Source: Halomonas salipaludis | GTDB taxonomy: Bacteria; Pseudomonadota; Gammaproteobacteria; Pseudomonadales; Halomonadaceae | Assembly (NCBI RefSeq): GCF_002286975.1 | Contig: NZ_NSKB01000002.1 | Span: 434,001 to 498,000 of the forward strand | Direction of reading: 5' to 3' | Length of the DNA: 64,000 nt | In this document: piece after piece, positions 8,539-17,569 of the stretch | Layout: the number at the start of each line of letters is the position of its first letter | How positions within the stretch are numbered: the first letter of the stretch is position 1 | The notes under the pieces: generated by a model | Database searches by the model: none | Told to the model about the DNA's origin: nothing | Seen by the model: only the letters and a program-made list of their open reading frames with translations | Made by a program: the position numbers and the translations under genes

Positions 8539-9510
8539 ATGAGCGATATCGATCGCGTACTACGCTCGAACCTGAAGCTGCGCCACCTGCAGCTGCTGGT
8601 CGCACTGGATGAGTTCCGCCATATCGGCCGGGTGGCCGACTTTCTGTCGCTGACCCAGCCCGCGGTGTCGAAAATGCTGGCCGAGATAGAGCGCATGTTC
8701 GGCCTCAAGCTGTTCCTGCGCTCCACCCGCGGTACCGAACCCACGGCCTATGGCGATACGGTGGTGCGCTTCGCCCGCTCGGTACTGGCCGACTACGGCC
8801 GTACCCAGGACGAGATCGCCGCGGTGGAGAGCGGTGCCGCCGGTCGTGTCAGCATCGGCGCCATGGTGGTGGCAACGCCTGGCCTGCTGGCTCACGCCAT
8901 GCAGCTGCTCAAGACGCGCTCACCGCACAGCACCGCACTGATCGAAGAGGGCGACCTCAAGCGCCTGCTACCCCGCCTGCGCGTGGGTGAGCTCGACCTA
9001 CTGGTCGGCCGCCTCGAACCCGGCTACGCGGCACCGGACCTGGAAGCGCAAGCCCTTTACGACGAAGCGATGTGCGTGGTCGCCGCCCCGACGCATCCCG
9101 TATGCAGCATGCCCTCACCACAGTGGGCCGATCTCGCCGAGCTGGCGTGGGTCGTTCCTCCCCCTTGGGCGTCGTCGCGGATCAAGCTCAACCAGATGTT
9201 CTACAAGCATGGCCTCAACCCGCCCGCAGACCTGATCGAAACGGCCTCATTCCTCGCCACCCTGACCTTCGTGCAGCAGCGCCCGGCCCTGGGCTACCTG
9301 GCCCACGGCGTGGCGCGCCACTTCGAAGCACAGGGTTTACTCAAGGTCTTGCCGCTCGAGATTCCCATCGAGCTGCCACCGGTGGGGATCATCACCCTGC
9401 GTGGCAGAATCAAGACGCCGACCTGCCAGCAAGCGATCGAGTGCCTGTGGCAGGTGGCGAAGGAAAAGCAGGATGGCACTTGGACGTCTTGGCCTGACAT
9501 CGACTCATAG
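8539..9510 (+). CDS. LysR-family regulator (GbpR/TdcA-like), probable regulator of the aldarate operon
   Basis: A 323-residue LysR-type regulator. The winged HTH covers about residues 10-70 (LKLRHLQLLVALDEF, SLTQPAVSKMLAEIE), and the effector-binding domain fills the rest (GRVSIGAMVVATPGLL; LDLLVGRLEPGY). The combination NLKLRHLQLLVALDE with LTQPAVSKMLAEIE is typical of the GbpR-like subgroup that controls sugar and sugar-acid genes. It is divergent from garD with a shared operator-like region, so it most likely controls garD-tctA. An AGGGAGAG ribosome site precedes the ATG. Confidence 0.9.
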   Translation: MSDIDRVLRSNLKLRHLQLLVALDEFRHIGRVADFLSLTQPAVSKMLAEIERMFGLKLFLRSTRGTEPTAYGDTVVRFARSVLADYGRTQDEIAAVESGAAGRVSIGAMVVATPGLLAHAMQLLKTRSPHSTALIEEGDLKRLLPRLRVGELDLLVGRLEPGYAAPDLEAQALYDEAMCVVAAPTHPVCSMPSPQWADLAELAWVVPPPWASSRIKLNQMFYKHGLNPPADLIETASFLATLTFVQQRPALGYLAHGVARHFEAQGLLKVLPLEIPIELPPVGIITLRGRIKTPTCQQAIECLWQVAKEKQDGTWTSWPDIDS

Positions 9511-9514
9511 AGCG

Positions 9515-10522
9515 CTAGGAGATCTTCTTCACGAAATCCGGCATAGCAGGTTCCGGAAACACCGACAGCGACTTGAGGCGTTCGAGCGTCCGGTCGCGTG
9601 CGCGCACCAGGTGAGTACGCAGGGCCTCGACGGCGGCATCGCGTTGATCACGCACCAGCAAGTCCAGCACCAGTCGGTGCTCCGCCAAGCCTGGCAGGTG
9701 AACGCCTCGACCGATGGCCGAATAGAACAGTCGGTTGATGGTCAGGGGCATCTGCACCTGGCGCAAGGTGCTGGTCATGCGTCGATTGTCACAAGACGCG
9801 AGACAGCGAAGGTGCAGGTCGTCCTCGATACGATCGAGGACAACCAGATCGACGGCAGCATCGGCATACATCGAATCGATGCGCGCGATCATCTCACGCA
9901 GATCACCCAACGCCAGACTCGCGGCCGACTTGTGCAGAGCACGGGGCTCCAGCAGCCAGCGCATCTCGTAGTCGTCACGCACCTCCTGAGCCGTTACGGG
10001 TCCCGTCACCCACTGCGAGTAAGGCGCCTTCTCCACCAACCCCCGGTCACGCAGGCGCAGCAGCGCCTCGCGAATCACGCTGCGGCTTACATCGAAATGC
10101 TCGCTGGCTCGGCCCTCATCGACCTGGTAGTGCCCGAAGATCATGCAGGTGGAAAGCAGCTCGAAGAGCTCGTCATAGAGCTTCTCTCCCGCTGAGCGAG
10201 TGTCGAGCAACGGCGCACTAGGCGCCAGCCCCAGGGTTTCCGCGGTCAGCGTCCTACGCTTGGGTTCGGGAACATCGCCATGCCGGGCAACCACGTAGCC
10301 GCGTCCACTAAAACGCGCGATCAGGCCTGCGTCGCAGAGCAGATCCAGCGCCCTGCGCACCGGCGCCCGACTGGTGCCAAACAGCTCGGCCAGGGGCCTC
10401 TCGAGAAGTACCAGCCCCGGTTCGGCGGCCCCCGACTCGATGGCTTGCCCCAACACCTTGCGAATCACCGCATAGCGTGCTCCACGGTACTCCTCTTCGG
10501 GAGCCTGCGGGTGCGAACTCAT
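9515..10522 (-). CDS. GntR-family regulator with two winged-HTH segments and an FCD domain
   Basis: A 335-residue regulator. Residues about 15-90 look like a first GntR winged helix (LAELFGTSRAPVRRALDLLCDAGLI, then FSGRGYVV). A second follows at about 115-185 (EHFDVSRSVIREALLRLRDRGLV), then an FCD-type helical domain (AHKS/LRLRCLASCDNRR, residues about 190-325). Tandem winged helices before one FCD domain are uncommon. The ATG at MSSHPQ was chosen because the 33 upstream codons are low-complexity and poorly conserved in character. Its divergent position makes it the likely repressor of the amidase-CobW operon, presumably responding to a carboxylate or imide-derived ligand. Confidence 0.85.
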   Translation of the reverse strand: MSSHPQAPEEEYRGARYAVIRKVLGQAIESGAAEPGLVLLERPLAELFGTSRAPVRRALDLLCDAGLIARFSGRGYVVARHGDVPEPKRRTLTAETLGLAPSAPLLDTRSAGEKLYDELFELLSTCMIFGHYQVDEGRASEHFDVSRSVIREALLRLRDRGLVEKAPYSQWVTGPVTAQEVRDDYEMRWLLEPRALHKSAASLALGDLREMIARIDSMYADAAVDLVVLDRIEDDLHLRCLASCDNRRMTSTLRQVQMPLTINRLFYSAIGRGVHLPGLAEHRLVLDLLVRDQRDAAVEALRTHLVRARDRTLERLKSLSVFPEPAMPDFVKKIS

Positions 10523-10918
10523 TGCCTCTCTCACTCCTTGCTCATTCGCGTTCTGGCGTATGGGGCCGATTGTTGCACAGCCGCCCCTCGATGACCGTAG
10601 CAAGACGTAAGCCAGCACCACCTCAGTGTCTTTTTAAATACAAAATACCTTTATTTGTGCAGTGAACGAAAAATAAAGCAAGTGACATACGGCCACAAGA
10701 CAGAAATTTTCGAAAAACTCAGTCCTAATTCTCAATATTTACCTAAATTGCAGAAAATAAACCCAAGAAAGCAGCAAACATCCAGAACTTGGCATTTTTT
10801 AAAAAATGACTATTTTCAAAAAAGACCACAAAGTGCTAGCGTAAATGACAGCCAAACCATGCCGCCTCCGCCCCGGCGCAGCAGCAGGCAGACAACAAAG
10901 ACAACGACGGGATCTGTG
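10523..10918. promoter_or_regulatory. AT-rich divergent promoter region between gntR and the amidase operon
   Basis: About 400 bases separating two divergent starts. The stretch from about 10630 to 10860 is markedly AT-rich against high-GC neighbours. It contains a perfect 16-base palindrome, CATTTTTTAAAAAATG, at 10793-10808. No ORF with coding character is present; the amidase frame is open through it, but the translation is not amidase-like. This is the place to look for the GntR operator and the operon promoter. Confidence 0.55.
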
Positions 10919-12274
10919 ATGCACGACAACGCGACGCCTGACGCCCAGTGCCTGGCCGACGCCTTTCGACGCGGCAGCCTGACACCCTCAGCTTGGTTGC
11001 AGCAGCTCTGGCCACGCATCCATGCGACCCGTCATGTATTCACCCACCTGACGCCGACACGGGCCGAGCAGGAAGCGGCCGCCGCAACCCAGCGTTGGCG
11101 CGAGGGGCGCCCCATGAGCCCTTTCGATGGCGTGCCGATGGCCTGGAAGGACCTGTTCGATGTCGCCGGCACCGTCACTACCGCCGGGGCCGAGGTGCAT
11201 CGCCAAGCAGCCCCTGCTCCGCGCGATGCCACGCTGGTGGCCCAAGCCGCGCGTGCCGGCCTGGTATGCGTGGGCAAGACCAACCTCAGCGAACTGGCCT
11301 ACTCGGGGCTTGGCCTCAATCCCCATTTCGGCACCCCGACACTGCCGTGCGGCAACCGGCCGGCAAGGGTGCCCGGTGGCTCCTCCTCGGGTTCGGCAAT
11401 CGCCGTAGCACAGGGCCTCGTGCCCATCGCCATGGGCACCGACACCGCCGGCTCGATTCGCGTGCCTGCGGCATTCAATGGGCTAGTGGGCTTTCGGCCC
11501 AGTCAAGGGCGCTACGCCGGGGCAGGTGTCTTCCCCCTGGCCCACAGTTTCGACTGCCCAGGCCCGCTGGCGAGTAGTGTCGCCGACGTCGTCACCTTGG
11601 ACGCCCTGCTCTCGGGACGGCGCCGGGCGCTCCCTACTACCCCACTGACGCAACTGCATCTGGTAGTCGATCAGTCGCTACTCGATGACCTCGCCGTTAG
11701 CACAGTGGTACGCGATCACCTGGAGCGCGCCCTGAGCCAACTGACGGCAGCCGGCGCCAAGCTAGAGCGACGCCCCACCACCACTTTCAAGCGCGCCGTC
11801 GAGCACATTACCGAAGCGGGGTGGCTGGGTGGCGTCGAGGCATTTGCCCTGCATCGCACGCTCCTTGACTCAGTCAACGCCAAACGCCTGGACCCAAGGA
11901 TTCGCCAGCGCCTCGAAGGGGCGCGAGAGTTCGACGCCGAGCGAATCGAGTCTCTGCAGCGCCAACGCCAGCGGCTGACCGACGCCTTATGCGACGAGCT
12001 GGGCGGTGTGCTACTGGTGACGCCGACAGTAGGCCATGTAGCGCCGCCACTGGCTCCTCTCGAATGCGATGACAACCTCTTCTTTGCCACCAATGCCGCC
12101 ACCCTGCGCCTGACCATGCCCGGCAGCCTGATGGGCATGCCGGGCATCAGCCTGCCCTGCGGCCGAGACGCCCAGGGGCTGGCGAGCGGGCTGCTGCTAT
12201 CGGGACCCAGCGGCAGCGATGAGCGCGTGCTCAGCGCCGCGACTAGTATCGCCAAGCTGCTCTGTACCACCTGA
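10919..12274 (+). CDS. Amidase-signature family hydrolase
   Basis: A 451-residue amidase with the Ser-cisSer-Lys triad visible: Lys77 in [10 protein letters not shown], cis-Ser155 in [15 protein letters not shown] and nucleophile Ser179 in [11 protein letters not shown]. The family hydrolyses carboxamides to acid plus ammonia. It is the first gene of the 10.9-18.8 kb operon. Next to a cyclic-imidase-like protein, a half-amidase role (monoamidated dicarboxylate to dicarboxylate) is plausible but inferred. The ATG at 10919 is preferred; the longer frame from 10655 reads AT-rich non-protein-like sequence. MPPPPRR at 10859 is a second alternative. Confidence 0.88.
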   Translation: MHDNATPDAQCLADAFRRGSLTPSAWLQQLWPRIHATRHVFTHLTPTRAEQEAAAATQRWREGRPMSPFDGVPMAWKDLFDVAGTVTTAGAEVHRQAAPAPRDATLVAQAARAGLVCVGKTNLSELAYSGLGLNPHFGTPTLPCGNRPARVPGGSSSGSAIAVAQGLVPIAMGTDTAGSIRVPAAFNGLVGFRPSQGRYAGAGVFPLAHSFDCPGPLASSVADVVTLDALLSGRRRALPTTPLTQLHLVVDQSLLDDLAVSTVVRDHLERALSQLTAAGAKLERRPTTTFKRAVEHITEAGWLGGVEAFALHRTLLDSVNAKRLDPRIRQRLEGAREFDAERIESLQRQRQRLTDALCDELGGVLLVTPTVGHVAPPLAPLECDDNLFFATNAATLRLTMPGSLMGMPGISLPCGRDAQGLASGLLLSGPSGSDERVLSAATSIAKLLCTT

Positions 12275-12351
12275 CCTGGAGCGGGGAGGCGACGCCCGGC
12301 ACTTCCCCGCCGATTCACATGCAACGCCGGGCACCTGACAGGAGAATGACA

Positions 12352-13236
12352 ATGTCCAAGAAAGAGATCTTCGTTTCGATCGGTGTCGACGTGGATGCCG
12401 TGGCAGGCTGGCTGGGATCCTACGGCGGTGAGGACTCCCCCGACGACATCTCACGCGGGCTGTTTGCCGGCGAGGTAGGCGTCCCCCGATTGCTCAAGCT
12501 GTTCGAGCGCTATGACATCACCACCTCCTGGTTCGTACCAGGCCATTCGGTAGAGACATTCCCCGAGCAGATCAAGGCAGTGGCCAACGCCGGTCATGAG
12601 CTGGGGGTTCATGGCTACAGCCACGAGAACCCCATCGCCATGACACCCGAACAGGAGGAAGCGGTGCTCGACCGGGGTATCGAGCTGATCACCGAGATTT
12701 CCGGCAAGGCGCCTACCGGCTATGTCGCCCCCTGGTGGGAGTTCAGCCCGATCACCAACGAGCTGCTGCTCAAGAAAGGCATCAAGTACGACCACAGCCT
12801 GATGCATAACGACTTCACGCCCTACTACGTCCGGGTCGGCGACAAGTGGACCAAGATCGACTACAGCCAACACCCGTCGGCGTGGATGAAGCCGCTGGTG
12901 CGCGGCCAGGAAACCGATCTGGTGGAGATTCCCGCCAACTGGTACCTCGACGACCTGCCACCGATGATGTTCATCAAGAAGGCCCCCAACAGCCATGGCT
13001 TCGTCAGTCCGCGGCATCTGGAAGAGACCTGGCGCGACCAGTTCGACTGGGTCTATCGCGAAATGGACTATGCGGTCTTCCCCATCACCATCCACCCCGA
13101 TGTCTCCGGCCGGCCCCAGGTGCTGCTGATGCTCGAGCGGCTGATCGAGCACATGCGCAGCCACGATGGCGTGCGTTTCATGACCATGGACGCCATCGCC
13201 GACGACTTTCTCCAGCGCTTTCCACGTCAACGCTGA
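12352..13236 (+). CDS. Polysaccharide-deacetylase-fold hydrolase (HP0310 PgdA / cyclic imide hydrolase type)
   Basis: A 294-residue metal hydrolase of the NodB fold. Visible motifs are the Asp pair in [11 protein letters not shown] (about 8-18), the metal histidines in [10 protein letters not shown] (about 85-94), GYVAPWWEF and the closing [13 protein letters not shown] motif near 250. [20 protein letters not shown] is characteristic of the subgroup that includes Helicobacter HP0310 and, as I recall, bacterial cyclic imide hydrolases and PuuE-like allantoinases. It is probably cytosolic, as no signal peptide is present. A GGAGA site lies just upstream of the chosen ATG. Beside an amidase, ring-opening of a cyclic imide or ureide is the favoured inference; cell-wall deacetylation is less likely. 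Confidence 0.85.
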   Translation: MSKKEIFVSIGVDVDAVAGWLGSYGGEDSPDDISRGLFAGEVGVPRLLKLFERYDITTSWFVPGHSVETFPEQIKAVANAGHELGVHGYSHENPIAMTPEQEEAVLDRGIELITEISGKAPTGYVAPWWEFSPITNELLLKKGIKYDHSLMHNDFTPYYVRVGDKWTKIDYSQHPSAWMKPLVRGQETDLVEIPANWYLDDLPPMMFIKKAPNSHGFVSPRHLEETWRDQFDWVYREMDYAVFPITIHPDVSGRPQVLLMLERLIEHMRSHDGVRFMTMDAIADDFLQRFPRQR

Positions 13237-13257
13237 TAACGCAACAGGACCCTGATC

Positions 13258-14601
13258 ATGAACAACAACAATCCGGCCTACGCCGGGGCACCCTATGTGC
13301 CTGAAACCCCCAAGGCGAAGTCGATACGCTTCGCGACCTGGATCGCTTTCCTGGCCTGGGTCTCGGCGGTCTATGACTTCATCCTCTTCGGTACTCTGCT
13401 GCCCGAGCTGGGGCGGCACTACGGCTGGAGTGAGGCAGAGCAGGCCGGACTCGCCACCTGGGTCGCCGTAGGGACGGCGGTGGTGGCGATTTCCATCGGT
13501 CCGCTGGTCGACCGCCTGGGCCGCCGTGCGGGGATCATCTTCACCGTCACTGGGGCAGGCATCTGCTCGCTGCTGACCGCATTTGGCGGCGCCCTGGGCA
13601 AGGGGCCGCTGGTGCTGATTCGCTCGGCGGCGGGACTGGGCTACGCCGAGCAGACCGTCAACGCCACCTACCTGAGCGAGCTGTATGCGTCATCCGACGA
13701 TGAGGCCTTCAAGAAAAAACGCGGCTTCATCTATAGCCTGGTGCAGAGTGGCTGGCCGGTGGGGGCGCTGCTGGCGGCGGCGAGTTCGGCACTGCTGCTG
13801 CCGATCATCGGCTGGCAGGGGGTGTTCATCTTCGCCGTCGTGCCATCGCTGGTCATCGCCTTCATGGCCCGCAAATTGCCGGAGACCCCGCAGTTCGAGA
13901 TCCATCGCGAACTGACCCGGCTGAAAAAAGCCGGCGAGCATCAGCGGGTCGAAGCCTTGGCGGCGCATCACGACGTCAACCTGGAAGAGCATGCCAATAC
14001 CGGCCTGCGCGGCGCTTTCCACCGCAACTCGATTCGCGCCACCCTGGTGCTGGGCGGAGCCATCCTGCTCAACTGGTTCGCCATCCAGGTGTTCAGCGTC
14101 CTCGGTACCTCGGTGCTCATCAGCGTTCACCAGGTCACCTTCGAGAACTCACTGATCATCCTGATCCTCTCCAACTTCGCTGGCTTCTGCGGCTATCTCA
14201 CCCATGGCTGGCTGGGCGACCGCATCGGGCGTCGCAACGCCATCGGCTGTGGCTGGATGATGGGCGGCGTGGCCTTTGCCGCCATGCTGTTCGCCCCCAG
14301 CGCCTTCTGGCCGGTGGTACTGCTTTACAGCCTGGGCCTGTTCTTCCTGATCGGCCCCTATGCCGCGGCACTGTTCTTCATCAGCGAGAGCTTCCCCACC
14401 AGCACGCGTGCCTCGGCGGGCGCACTGATCAATGCCATGGGGCCGATCGGCGCCATCCTCTCAGGCGTCGGCGCCACGGCCATTCTCAGCGGCGGAGGCA
14501 ACTGGCAGTGGGCGGCACTGCTATTCGGCGCCCTGCCATGCCTGCTTTCCGGGCTGCTGATGTTCGCCGCTCGTCACGTCGACCCCGAGAGTGTGCGCTG
14601 A
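13258..14601 (+). CDS. MFS metabolite transporter
   Basis: A 447-residue, 12-helix major facilitator. The loop 2-3 motif appears as [12 protein letters not shown] (about 81-92), and its repeat as [14 protein letters not shown] in the second half, with [13 protein letters not shown] in the central loop. The metabolite:H+ symporter branch (sugar acids, aromatic acids) fits best. It lies 21 bases after the deacetylase gene and before two SDR genes, so it probably imports the substrate of this operon. The ligand cannot be read from sequence. Confidence 0.9.
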   Translation: MNNNNPAYAGAPYVPETPKAKSIRFATWIAFLAWVSAVYDFILFGTLLPELGRHYGWSEAEQAGLATWVAVGTAVVAISIGPLVDRLGRRAGIIFTVTGAGICSLLTAFGGALGKGPLVLIRSAAGLGYAEQTVNATYLSELYASSDDEAFKKKRGFIYSLVQSGWPVGALLAAASSALLLPIIGWQGVFIFAVVPSLVIAFMARKLPETPQFEIHRELTRLKKAGEHQRVEALAAHHDVNLEEHANTGLRGAFHRNSIRATLVLGGAILLNWFAIQVFSVLGTSVLISVHQVTFENSLIILILSNFAGFCGYLTHGWLGDRIGRRNAIGCGWMMGGVAFAAMLFAPSAFWPVVLLYSLGLFFLIGPYAAALFFISESFPTSTRASAGALINAMGPIGAILSGVGATAILSGGGNWQWAALLFGALPCLLSGLLMFAARHVDPESVR

Positions 14602-14638
14602 TGATGCTGCTCCCCGAATCGCTACCCGGAGACATATC

Positions 14639-15406
14639 ATGAACATGGAGACTCCCCCCACTGCGTTGATCACCGGTGCCGCCAGCGGCATCGGGCTGGC
14701 CCTGGCCATCGCCTGGGCGCGGCAAGGGGTGCAGGTGGTGGGCGGCTACTACACCGCCGACCCCCACGACCCTGCGGCCGCTCAGCAAGCACTCGATGAG
14801 GCCGGCAACGGCCTCATGGTTCCGCTGGATGTCGCCGACAGCACCTCCACTAGGGCCTTCGCCCAGGCGGCCATCGAACGCTACGGGCGCATCGATTACG
14901 TGGTGGCCAATGCCGGCATCCTGCGCCGTGCCGCTTTGGCCGAGATGAGCGATGCACGCTGGAACGCCATGCTCGACGTCGACCTGAGCGGGGTGATGCG
15001 CACCTTTCGAGATGCCGCACCCCATATGCATGAGGGCGGCAGCCTGGTGGCGATCTCATCGATCGCTGGCGGCGTCTACGGTTGGCAGGAGCATGCCCAC
15101 TATGCCGCGGCCAAGGCCGCGGTACCCGGCCTGTGTCGCTCGCTGGCGGTAGAGCTGGCGCCGCGGGGCATTCGCTGCAATGCAGTGATTCCGGGCCTGA
15201 TCGAGACGCCCCAGTCGCTGGATGCGGACAACTCGCTGGGCCCCGAAGGGCTGGCCGCCGCGGCGCGCAAGATACCGCTGGGACGGGTGGGACGTCCCGA
15301 TGAGGTGGCCTCGCTTGTGCGCTTCCTGTGCAGCGACGAGGCCAGCTACCTGACCGGCCAAAGCCTAGTGATCGATGGTGGCCTGACCGTGCGCTGGCCG
15401 GATTGA
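14639..15406 (+). CDS. Short-chain dehydrogenase/reductase, first of a pair
   Basis: A 255-residue classical SDR. The nucleotide loop is [12 protein letters not shown] near residue 10, NAG is in [10 protein letters not shown] (about 90), Ser is in VAISSIAGG, and YxxxK is YAAAKAAV (about 155). The C-terminal LVIDGGLTV is typical. It would oxidise an alcohol or reduce a ketone with NAD(P)H. The ATG at 14639 gives the normal SDR N-terminus and follows the MFS gene by 37 bases. The following gene is a second SDR, so the substrate probably carries at least one hydroxyl to be oxidised. Confidence 0.9.
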   Translation: MNMETPPTALITGAASGIGLALAIAWARQGVQVVGGYYTADPHDPAAAQQALDEAGNGLMVPLDVADSTSTRAFAQAAIERYGRIDYVVANAGILRRAALAEMSDARWNAMLDVDLSGVMRTFRDAAPHMHEGGSLVAISSIAGGVYGWQEHAHYAAAKAAVPGLCRSLAVELAPRGIRCNAVIPGLIETPQSLDADNSLGPEGLAAAARKIPLGRVGRPDEVASLVRFLCSDEASYLTGQSLVIDGGLTVRWPD

Positions 15407-15426
15407 GAACGACGAGGAGAAACATT

Positions 15427-16179
15427 ATGAACAGACGACTCGCAGGACGCCGCTGCGTGATAAGCGGGGCCGCCAGCGGGATCGGCGCGGCCATCGCCGA
15501 GGCCTATGCCGCCGAGGGAGCTCGGCTGCTGCTTACCGACCGCGCTGCACCTCGCCTTGAGGAGGTGGCCGGGCGCTGCCGCGAGCTAGGCGCGGAAGTG
15601 GCCACCCAACTGGGCGATGTCGGCAGCATCGAAGGTGCTAGAGGCGGCGTAGAGGCCTGCGTCGAGAAGTTCGGCAGCATCGATGTATTGGTCAACAATG
15701 CCGGAATGCTGACCCAGGCGCCCTGCCAGGCGCTGAGCGTCGAAATGTGGGACGAGATGATGCGGGTCGATCTGCGCTCGGTGTTCATCGCCTCTCGCGA
15801 GGCGCTGCCGCATATGCTTGAGCAAAGCTGGGGGCGGATCATCAATATCGCCTCGCAGCTGGGCATAAAGGGTGGCGCCGAACTGTGTCATTACGCCGCC
15901 GCCAAGGCCGGGGTGATCGGCTTCACCAAGTCGCTGGCACTGGAGGTCAGCCAGCGGGGCGTGCTGGTCAACGCCATCGCCCCAGGTCCCATCGAAACCC
16001 CGCTGGTGGATGGCATCAGCACGGAGTGGAAAGCCGCCAAGGCGGCCGAGTTGCCTCTCGGACGCTTCGGCCGTGCCCACGAGGTAGCGCCCACGGCGGT
16101 GCTGCTGGCCAGCGAACCGGATGGCAATTTGTTCGTCGGCCAGACCTTGCATCCCAATTCCGGCGATGTGATGTCCTAA
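15427..16179 (+). CDS. Short-chain dehydrogenase/reductase, second of a pair
   Basis: A 250-residue classical SDR with SGAASGIGAAIAEAYAAEG near the N-terminus, NNAG in VLVNNAGMLT (about 86), catalytic Ser in INIASQLGIKG and YAAAKAGVIG (about 156). It ends with LHPNSGDVMS rather than the usual VDGG-type end, a departure that may change cofactor-end packing. A GAGGAG ribosome site precedes the ATG. It is cotranscribed 20 bases after the first SDR; the two are diverged paralogues rather than a recent duplication. Confidence 0.88.
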   Translation: MNRRLAGRRCVISGAASGIGAAIAEAYAAEGARLLLTDRAAPRLEEVAGRCRELGAEVATQLGDVGSIEGARGGVEACVEKFGSIDVLVNNAGMLTQAPCQALSVEMWDEMMRVDLRSVFIASREALPHMLEQSWGRIINIASQLGIKGGAELCHYAAAKAGVIGFTKSLALEVSQRGVLVNAIAPGPIETPLVDGISTEWKAAKAAELPLGRFGRAHEVAPTAVLLASEPDGNLFVGQTLHPNSGDVMS

Positions 16180-16195
16180 CCCAGGGGAGCGCTTC

Positions 16196-16507
16196 ATGTG
16201 TGGACTCTGCGGCCTGCTCGATGATGGCGGACACTGGGGCGATCCACTGGCCAGTGATGCTGGACGGCCGGCTCGCCAACAGCGCCTGCTGCGGCTCAAG
16301 GCCCTCAACCGGGTGTTGGGGTACTACCGACTGACGCTCAGCGACTTTCATGGTAGTGGCTCGCTACTGACGACACCCACTGGCAAACAAGCGATGGTGG
16401 CCAACCTCGACGACCTGTGGCGCCAGGTCGAAGCTCTGGGCGGCCGCCGCCTCGATCCTTTGGACCCTAACCTGCTGGAACACTTGGCGCGGGAGGCAAC
16501 GGCATGA
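16196..16507 (+). CDS. Small MCGLCG protein, partner of a CobW GTPase
   Basis: A 103-residue soluble protein beginning MCGLCGLLDDGGHWGDPL. It has a CxxC pair right at the N-terminus, nearby Asp/His residues, a basic arginine-rich helix (RPARQQRLLRLKALNRVL) and a C-terminal acidic end. No enzyme motif is recognised. The CxxC-His-Asp arrangement could bind a metal. The stop overlaps the CobW start (ATGA), so the two proteins are made coupled, suggesting a client, cofactor carrier or subunit for the GTPase. I recall similar small proteins beside CobW genes in other proteobacteria, but cannot name a function. Confidence 0.7.
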   Translation: MCGLCGLLDDGGHWGDPLASDAGRPARQQRLLRLKALNRVLGYYRLTLSDFHGSGSLLTTPTGKQAMVANLDDLWRQVEALGGRRLDPLDPNLLEHLAREATA

Positions 16508-17550
16508 GTACGCCCACCCCAACGGTCGACTACGGACGCATCCCCGTCGTGGTACTGACCGGCTTTCTGGGCAGCGGCAAGACCACGCTGCTGCAACGGC
16601 TGCTGGCCGACCAGCCAAGTGGCGAAACTGCGCTGCTGATCAACGAAGTCGGCGCGGTGGGTATCGATCATCGGCTGGTCACCGAGGTCGCCCCGGAGGC
16701 CAGGCTTCTGCCCAGCGGCTGCGTATGCTGCTCGATCCGTGGCGAGCTCAAGGAGGCGCTGCTGGAGCTGTTCGACATGCGCCAGACCGGCAAGCTGCCG
16801 CCTTTCTCGCGCATCGTGCTGGAAACCACTGGACTGGCCGATCCCGCCCCGGTGCTCGCCACCTTGAGTCATGATCCACAGTTGCGCCATCACTTCGACT
16901 TGGCGCGCATCGTGACCCTGGTGGATGCCCTCAACGCCGAGCAGCAGGAGCAGTCGCAGCCGGAGTGGTTGGCTCAGGTGGCGGCCGCCGACCTGCTGCT
17001 GGTCAGCAAGGCCGACCTGGTGGAAGACGCCCGCTGCGCGGCGCTGATGGAGCGGTTGACGGCGCTCACCCCCAGTGCCGAGCGCGCCTTGGCCGCTTCG
17101 GTGGGGGCGGGCGACACCCGACTCCTGGTCGCGCCTGGTGCAGAGGCATCCGGCACGCCAGGCGATGGCCGCGGCTGGCAGCTCTCACTGCAACGAGCGG
17201 CCAGCGATCTTGCCACCTTTCCCCAGGTCTCTCGCCACGCGCAAGCCACCAGCTTCGTCCTCGAGCTGGACACGGAACTCGACTGGGGGCACTTCGCGCT
17301 GTGGCTGTCGCTGCTGCTCAACGCCCACGGCGACCGGGTGTTGCGCGTCAAGGGACTGCTCGACCTGGGGCCACAAGACCCGCCGGTAGTGCTGCACGGC
17401 GTGCAGCATGTACTCTATCCACCCCAACATCTGGCCGCGTGGCCCGACGGTGAGCGGCGTTCGCTACTGGTCTTCATCACCCGCGGACTGACCAGAGGCG
17501 AGGTCGAGGGCTCGCTACACACCTTCATGGCGGCACTCGCCAGGCGCTGA
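16504..17550 (+). CDS. CobW/P47K-family GTPase (COG0523), putative metallochaperone
   Basis: A 348-residue G3E GTPase. Walker A is GFLGSGKTT at residues 20-28, the metal-binding CxCC motif is GCVCC at 72-76 within LPSGCVCCSIRGEL, the switch region is ETTGLADPAP and the guanine-specificity motif is SKADLV. A C-terminal CobW_C domain follows (about 235-345). COG0523 proteins insert Zn, Co or other metals into client enzymes. It lies in an operon with a NodB-fold metal hydrolase and a CxxC miniprotein, so one of these may be the client (inference). No Zur-like box was recognised upstream. Confidence 0.88.
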   Translation: MSTPTPTVDYGRIPVVVLTGFLGSGKTTLLQRLLADQPSGETALLINEVGAVGIDHRLVTEVAPEARLLPSGCVCCSIRGELKEALLELFDMRQTGKLPPFSRIVLETTGLADPAPVLATLSHDPQLRHHFDLARIVTLVDALNAEQQEQSQPEWLAQVAAADLLLVSKADLVEDARCAALMERLTALTPSAERALAASVGAGDTRLLVAPGAEASGTPGDGRGWQLSLQRAASDLATFPQVSRHAQATSFVLELDTELDWGHFALWLSLLLNAHGDRVLRVKGLLDLGPQDPPVVLHGVQHVLYPPQHLAAWPDGERRSLLVFITRGLTRGEVEGSLHTFMAALARR

Positions 17551-17569
17551 AATGGGAGCACAGTACAGC

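Noticed and set aside
10790-10812. TTGGCA followed by an AT tract as a possible sigma-54 promoter for the amidase
   Set aside because: No GC element at the -12 position with the required spacing.
10655-10918. 88-residue N-terminal extension of the amidase
   Set aside because: AT-rich, Lys/Gln-rich translation with no signal peptide or domain; the family begins near the ATG at 10919.
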